A DNA stretch of 64,000 bases, from contig SSNP01000146.1 of assembly GCA_006937955.1 (NCBI GenBank), positions 1 through 64,000 of the forward strand, written 5' to 3'. The DNA is from Pachypanchax playfairii (lineage: Eukaryota; Chordata; Actinopteri; Cyprinodontiformes; Aplocheilidae). Position 1 is the stretch's first letter. The number at the start of each line of letters is the position of its first letter. The translations under genes and the position numbers were made by a program. Shown in pieces: positions 58,350-64,000 of this stretch. The notes beneath the pieces were generated by a model. It made no database searches. It was not told the DNA's origin and saw nothing but the letters and a program-made list of their open reading frames with translations.

Positions 58350-58690
58350 ATACGAGTCTCGCGTTAGTTTCATGATTTTCTCCCAGTGCAGAAGGATTTC
58401 CCCTTTCCCTCACCCCCGCCGGGTCACGCGTGGACATTCGGTCTACTTGAGCTGTAGAGAATAATGAACAGATGCTGAGTGAATTAGGAAAGAAACACTG
58501 GGTCCCTCCCACAAGGGCCACTTTTGGCAGGGGCCGCTTGGTTGCCACGTGGCGCAGCTGGCACCGCAGGTCGGAGATGGTGAGGTTCTACTGGTCTCTG
58601 GCTTTACTGGTGCTCAGACATTTAGCGACTTGGCACCGCGATGCTTCATCATATCTTCTGCCAGCCACCGGCCCTCTTCACTGAAAAGGA
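58350..58690. promoter_or_regulatory. GC-rich unique island with paired E-boxes, candidate neurod2 enhancer
   Basis: A GC-rich patch in AT-rich desert, 2.6 kb downstream of neurod2. It has adjacent E-boxes CACGTG (58546-58551) and CAGCTG (58555-58560). Short open frames on both strands exist, but no protein family or splice pattern was recognised. Either a regulatory element or an unrecognised exon; the former is preferred because both frames contain nearby stops. Confidence 0.35.
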
Positions 58691-60899
58691 GAAAAAAAAA
58701 TCCACAAACAAAATGAGGAAGTAGAAAATAAATTCTCACCGTGGCCTCTCTGGCCTGCCCTTCACCTGAGACTCGAGCAAAACCTGGGTGAATATAAGCA
58801 AATCCGATTTTTTTATTTTCTTTTTTTTGCGTCTTATAATCTGATTCTGTCACATAGGCAAAACATTGATCTTACTAGATTAAATAATTCCTGAATTTCA
58901 GTGTCCAAATCACAAAATCTGGATGGATAATATACAGTTTATTCTGATAAAAACATAAAAAAAGATAAATTCAGCATATATGTTTGTACTATAGACTAAA
59001 TACTAAATAAACATTCAACTTTCTGTGAAACTAAAATCACATATTATTAAAGTAAATAAAATCAGCTCGATTAAAACAGCAAATGCGTAAGAAAAAAAAA
59101 GATAAGAAATCATGAGAAATTCCATCATCTTGCTGTTTAAACATTATTTCTATAATTGTAAATCCTAAAATAAATATAAATGAACATGCAGCTCTGGGTA
59201 AATAAATAATATAAGCTGCAACAAATGATTGAAAACCCTCCGAGTCGCAGCTTGCAGCGTCTCTTCTATTTTTGATTGTGGTTTATTCAAATTTTGGATT
59301 GTGCTGGTTTTTTCTGACGCTGATCTCACAGCTTGCAGTGTATGAATGTGTGTTTGCATTTGCATGTTTGTGTGTGTTCAGTCATCCAAGGGCCTTGTCG
59401 GATTTCAACCCATTGATTCACCTGATTTTGCACCTGCTCAGTCACTGACGGACAAACTGAAGTCCGATTAGAATAAAGTATAATTTCCTGAGAGCCATAA
59501 GAATCACTGACATGTTTCTCTTATGTTTCCCACCTGCCTGTGGGTCAGTGCTGGATAGGACTGTTCCCACTCCCCGGCGTCCCGGTACTTCCCCTGGATG
59601 TCCCGAACAGCATATGGGACCCGGGGCTTTGGTCCAAAACGATCGCTCCCGCTATTAATGTGAGAAATCAGCTTCAATGCGATCTAATCTACATATATCT
59701 ATATTTATATTATATATTGTTAGAACTTTATTACGGGCAGAAATATCAGACAGATTTTCTTTTAATCTGATAGATTTTTCTGGTGGAACCAAAACTGAAA
59801 TCATGTCCGTTTGAGCTTCGTGCTGATTTTTTGTTGTTTTATTATAATATGCAACATTATTGTCTCCTGGGCAGTTTTTGGATCTTCAGGATTTACTTGA
59901 AAACTTTGTTTTGTGCAGGATTCCGATCCAGATCGGGACGCAGGACTCTGCGCATCAGGTTGTTCATGTGTGAGGCCTGGATATACTGATAGGAAGGGAA
60001 AAGGTGCACTAAACAAATAAGAAAGAGTCAAGAAGATTTGGAGTACATCTTTATTTAATTTTTTAAGGCGATTCACTGTTGCTGAATCACTTTCACTCAA
60101 AAAAATGTTTTGGACAAAATAAAAAAAATAATTCCTCCTGGAGAATAACCAGTAAACAAAGAGGTAGCTAATCGTTTCTTTTTAAAGATGATTTGGACTG
60201 TTTTGAAATAATTTATTATCAACAGATTCATTAGAACAATAAAGAGTATGTCAACTCCCCAAATAACAAGTGTGAGACCTAAAACTGCAGTATGCAAGAG
60301 ATTCGTTCATTCCTGCCTGTGTGTTTTGTATTTTGTTGTTATTTTCTGCATGTAATAAAGTTTCAACTTTCAAAAATCCATTAATCTGGAACTTACTGCG
60401 TCATTCTCAAAGATATAGAAAACAATATTATTCTAAATAGAAAAAAGTTTTAAACTAAATATAAATCGGGTTTAATTTATATGTCAATTTCTAACTGACT
60501 TCTTTGTTTTTTAGTTGGTTAAATATAATGTCACTTTTATTTTGTTTTAGAAGTTGAGACAATTTGTTAGTTAATTGTTAAAGTGTTTGATTTCCGTGAC
60601 TCTCCTTCAAAATTCCAAAATCAACATATTCTGTTGAACTCTGTTATAATTTGTCTCAGTCATTAAAGCTAAATAGAAGAAAAAAGTTTGCACTTAAAAA
60701 TCACATTTTTTTAATGAATCAAAACAACAAATAAAAAAGGCAAAACACTGACCTTTATGTAAACCAATTAGAATTAATTTATTCCACCTCTTTAAAGAAC
60801 AGGGATCCAAAAGTTTATTGTGATGTTTTTTTGTTATTGTTGATGTTTGTTTATTTGTTTATGAGGCATTTTTAAAACTTAAATTCATAAGTTTTATTT
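58691..60899. other. Gene desert adjoining neurod2 3' end
   Basis: Mostly AT-rich. A compact, GC-richer stretch at about 59530-59680 holds a neural-type E-box CATATG (59611-59616) in a unique context. No gene seen. Confidence 0.4.
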
Positions 60900-61261
60900 C
60901 ATTTCTTATTTTTTATCTTTATTGTCTTCTTCTTTTATGATAATGAAAATGCCAGTCCGAGTTATTGTTCCTCATATGTCACCAACACATGTTGCTCCAT
61001 CATCTCAGACAGTTATAAAACATCCCTCTTTTTATTTCTGTTGTTTGTGTCATGGTGTGTTTCGTGTTACATTGTTGATTGCGTTCATTCTGCATACAGG
61101 ATAATACTGGACACATTTTCATACAACAGTATACAGGTGACATCAGAAGAATACAGAAGATAATCAGGAGACTCTAATGTTTCCATCTCTCACGAGCTCC
61201 AGTGTTTGATAAACAATGTTTAAGGATTGTCATCTGAGTCTAATTTGACTCTTTTATCTGC
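60900..61261 (-). other. neurod2: neurod2 3' UTR (approximate)
   Basis: Sequence after the neurod2 stop. An AATAAA on the minus strand at 60923-60918, about 340 bases past the stop, is a plausible poly(A) signal. Other AATAAA-like sites lie further left, so the end is uncertain. Confidence 0.35.
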
Positions 61262-62326
61262 TCAGTTGTGAAAAAAAGCATTGAGATCTTCATACGGTGG
61301 CGCCCTGTCGTGGTGCAAGACGTCGTGGAAAGGTGGAATGTTTTCTGAGTGCGCACCACCACTGCGCGCTCCCGAGGGTCCAAAATGTAGGCTGTGGCCG
61401 GGTCTGGATGTGGTCAGTCCGGAGTAATGCATAGAGTAATGATAGTTCCTGTCTGTCTCTGAAGACTCCTGCTGCTTTCCAGAAAGGCCGCCGTTCAGGC
61501 AGACCGGTGGGCTGTGCTGGCCCTCGTAGTCCGGACTGCTGTAGTCTGGGGACGTTCCGCCCGGCAGGTACACGGCGTCGTACCCGGAGCCGTAGGAGTG
61601 GGCTCGCATGTTGAGCGAGCCGGTTCCGGACTGGTAATGCGGACTGGAGAGACGGGAACACCGGTAGGAATAGGGATGGACAGAGAAAGGGGAGCTGGGC
61701 ATGTGGAACCGGGTTCCGTCTGTGCATTGTTCAGTCAGGAAGTTCCTGGTGTTAAGCTGCAGGCAGCCTGCCACTAGATTGGTGGTAGGCTGGGACAGGC
61801 CTTTACACAACATCTGCACATAGGTCACAACATCTGGACGTTTTCCGTTGCGTAAAATCTCCCCAAGGGCTAGTATATAATTCTTGGCCAGCCTCAAAGT
61901 CTCTATTTTAGAGAGTTTTTGGGTTTTGGAGTAACATGGCACCACTTTGCGCAGGTTGTCCAGTGCAGAGTTCAAGTCGTGCATGCGCGTGCGCTCTCGC
62001 GCGTTTGCCTTCAGTCGCCGCACCTTGGAGCGCTCCACACGGGCCGCCGTCATCTTCCGTTTCTTCGGCCCGCGCTTCTTGGGCTTGTCTCCGTTTTCAT
62101 CCCCGCACTCCTCTTCCTCGGCCTCGTCGTCCTCATCATCGTCCCCGGCCATCTCAGACTCAGCTCGACTGCTGCCTTCCTGCGGCTCGTCCAGCTCGTC
62201 GTCGTCGAGGTGACACGGTTCGTGCTCGCCCTGCACCTTGCATCCATCGTCCTCGTTGCTCTCCACCCAGTCAGCCGCGAGCCTCTGGACGTCCGGAAGC
62301 ACCTCGCTGAACAGACGACTCAACAT
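61262..62326 (-). CDS. neurod2: neurod2, neuronal bHLH transcription factor
   Basis: A single coding exon of 354 codons, ATG at 62326-62324, stop TGA at 61264-61262. The start MLSRLFSE is NeuroD2-like. An acidic stretch (about 61-80), a basic nuclear-localisation segment KKRGPKKRK (83-91) and the bHLH (about 100-158) follow. Then come the NeuroD-family block GLSQPTTNLVAGCLQLN (176-192) and the conserved end NAFFHN. Family knowledge: it dimerises with E-proteins at E-boxes and drives neuronal differentiation. Human NEUROD2 is 382 residues; shorter linkers explain the difference. Two usually invariant positions differ: ERTRMH in the basic region (ERNRMH in relatives) and NYILAL in helix 2 (NYIWAL). 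NeuroD1/4/6 are less likely because of the N-terminus and gene order. Confidence 0.96.
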   Translation of the reverse strand: MLSRLFSEVLPDVQRLAADWVESNEDDGCKVQGEHEPCHLDDDELDEPQEGSSRAESEMAGDDDEDDEAEEEECGDENGDKPKKRGPKKRKMTAARVERSKVRRLKANARERTRMHDLNSALDNLRKVVPCYSKTQKLSKIETLRLAKNYILALGEILRNGKRPDVVTYVQMLCKGLSQPTTNLVAGCLQLNTRNFLTEQCTDGTRFHMPSSPFSVHPYSYRCSRLSSPHYQSGTGSLNMRAHSYGSGYDAVYLPGGTSPDYSSPDYEGQHSPPVCLNGGLSGKQQESSETDRNYHYSMHYSGLTTSRPGHSLHFGPSGARSGGAHSENIPPFHDVLHHDRAPPYEDLNAFFHN

Positions 62327-62337
62327 TGTGTCTCAAC
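62327..62337 (-). other. neurod2: neurod2 5' UTR end of exon 2, with acceptor
   Basis: Reading left, CTGTCTTCCAG at about 62348-62338 is a good 3' splice site, followed by 11 bases of leader and the ATG. NeuroD genes usually have one intron in the 5' UTR, which fits. Confidence 0.7.
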
Positions 62338-63862
62338 CTGGAAGACAGACACAAACAGGACTTCAGCAGGACGACGCGCGACCTCGATGCTGTTTACGCA
62401 CATGGGCGCGCAATAGCTACCACAAATAAACAATAGATAAATAAAACTCTCTTTATAAATTACATTTAAAAATGGTTGTGTGTTAGATCAACCTTATTTT
62501 ACACAGATAATAGTTTGTCAAAACATTACAGAGTTGTTTTTAAGGGATGGATTTATTGTTTTGGTCTTAATATTTGATTAATTTATACGAAACCGTGATT
62601 TTCACTTCAAATGACGTGATATAATGTCAAACTATGAGTTTAGATCCCTAAATAATTCGAACTAAATTTTCATTTCTTGAAACATTTTCGTTAAAATATA
62701 AAACATCCAATGATTTTTTGGTGACTGAAAGCTAAAGTTTTGGACCGTCCTCGGCCTCGTCGCTGTTTGTCCTCTCTCTCCTTCGGCCAGCCCGAGTTTA
62801 TTCCCACGGGACGCACGATCGGTCTCTGCAGCACTGAAGTAAAACACTATAGGAATTCCAGCCCAATAAAGCTGATAGAGTTTTTTTTTTTATTTTCTCA
62901 TTAATTTCTCATTCTATTATTCTTTTCGTCTGGATTTATTCTACTAGAACATGCATTTTCGTCAGCAAATAAACCAACTTTAAAAAAAAACACAAACCAA
63001 CAACCGATATTTTGTCATTAGTTAAAGCTCCGTATTTTTCCCTAAAGATTAATTTTAAAGACATTTAAAAGCTTATTTTTTAATCATTCGAAACTTCTGT
63101 TTACCAAACTTGAGATTTTAAGCCAATTAAATATTGTTTACTCTGACTTTGTTTACGCACGGCAGACTTGCGCAGCATAATTTCTTCAAATTCTTACTTA
63201 CGTGTCTTTCTCTCCCCCAAAATTCAAGAGCCGAATTCGGGTTCTGTACATTCAGATAAACGGATACCTTCAAAGAAATGTGAAATCTGCACAGATGTTT
63301 CCAATATTGAGCTCAGCTGTGGAGTCCATGGAAGGTTTTTTCTAATCTTGTAAGCACAATGTAATTAAAGCCAACCAATACCTTGTCAATTAGCCAGTGT
63401 ATCTCTATGGAGAATTCAACCCCCACAGTGCTCTGACGCGCATCATGCAGGAACACACACATGCACACACACCCACACACGCACATAGTCGCTAATAAAT
63501 TATACTCTTGATGCTCATTTTCTAAGAAAATCAAATGCCCGGTGTGGATTGTGTTGAAGAGGATTTATTGCTTTATTTATAGGAAAGGTCGTTATTTAAA
63601 CGTAAAAGAATCGATCCATTGGAAATAAGCAGTTCTGGGGAAAAAAAATCTGACAAAGGAGATTTCAATCTGATCATATCACAAGCGAGAAAAAGAACAA
63701 ACCGCATTAGAAGATGCAACCCTGCGTTCTAAACGGAGTAAAAACATCTTCATCTCTTTGGCAATGACATGTTCATTTCTAATCCTCCGTGGATCCAAGC
63801 AGCACAAAGACCACTCACAGTTCTGGAGCTTTATCTGATATGAAAAAATATGTGCAACCTAC
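62338..63862 (-). other. neurod2: neurod2 5' UTR intron
   Basis: About 1.5 kb between donor GTAGGT at 63862-63857 and the acceptor at 62338-62339. AT-rich, with a (CA)n-rich patch at about 63448-63486. No coding exon seen. Both splice sites are inferred from consensus and from family gene structure. Confidence 0.55.
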
Positions 63863-64000
63863 CTCAGTGACGGGACAAAACCGGTTTGTTTACACCATCT
63901 CTCTCTGGGTGGGCATCACATCCACACGCCCCGCGCGGATGCTGATGTGGCTGCGCTCGTCTCCTCTCTGCTGCCACCCTGATCTGTCCGCTGCTGCTGC
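63863..64000 (-). other. neurod2: neurod2 5' non-coding exon and promoter-proximal sequence
   Basis: GC-rich end of the window with donor ACTGAG/GTAGGT on the minus strand at 63863/63862. It contains a (GCA)n run on the minus strand at the edge. The transcription start may lie inside or just beyond the window. Confidence 0.5.

Noticed and set aside
61919..62416. 165-codon plus-strand frame opposite neurod2, and other antisense frames there
   Set aside because: GC-rich coding sequence creates open antisense frames. No recognisable protein.

Overview
The window looks like nuclear DNA from a bony fish, probably a percomorph teleost (inference). It is AT-rich, with short genes broken by GT-AG introns, many small TTAA-flanked and hAT-type nonautonomous DNA transposons, tRNA-derived SINEs, CR1/Rex-like and L2-like retroposon tails and long microsatellites. 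Three protein-coding genes can be supported, all on the minus strand. stac2 is present as coding exons 1 to 3, with the rest of the gene beyond the left edge. med1 is complete: 16 coding exons that join into one open frame of 1,807 codons. neurod2 is complete: one coding exon with a likely 5' UTR intron. The order stac2 - med1 - neurod2 matches the human 17q12 block, but FBXL20 and CDK12, which lie between these genes in humans, were not seen.

Layout. Positions 1-13.2 kb hold stac2 exons 3, 2 and 1, with an 11.7 kb first intron packed with transposon copies. From 13.2 to 26.5 kb lie the stac2 promoter area, then gene-free sequence with a MITE and a SINE, then a stretch (21.0-25.8 kb) where two single-N joins are flanked by near-identical overlaps. 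That stretch is best read as contig ends that were not collapsed. From 26.5 to 37.9 kb lies med1 with its 3' UTR and GC-rich start. From 38 to 60.9 kb there is a 23 kb gene desert with microsatellites, a decayed IS630-like transposase, a MITE, a solo LTR with a 5 bp target duplication, and a heavily nested mariner relic at 51.8-54.2 kb. The desert also has several unique, motif-rich stretches that could be neurod2 enhancers. From 60.9 kb to the end lies neurod2 with its upstream non-coding exon.

The genes do not form a pathway. Stac2 is an adaptor for voltage-gated calcium channels, Med1 is the nuclear-receptor-binding subunit of Mediator, and NeuroD2 is a neuronal bHLH activator. The points most worth checking are: the mariner relic with 41 residues between its second and third acidic residues, broken by a palindrome-rich GC-rich insert of unknown identity; a hAT MITE sitting at the centre of a palindrome inside the same relic; three MITE families sharing TTAAAG termini; a GC-AG intron in med1; altered conserved residues in the NeuroD2 bHLH; and the artefactual duplications. 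No CRISPR, tRNA or rRNA gene was seen.
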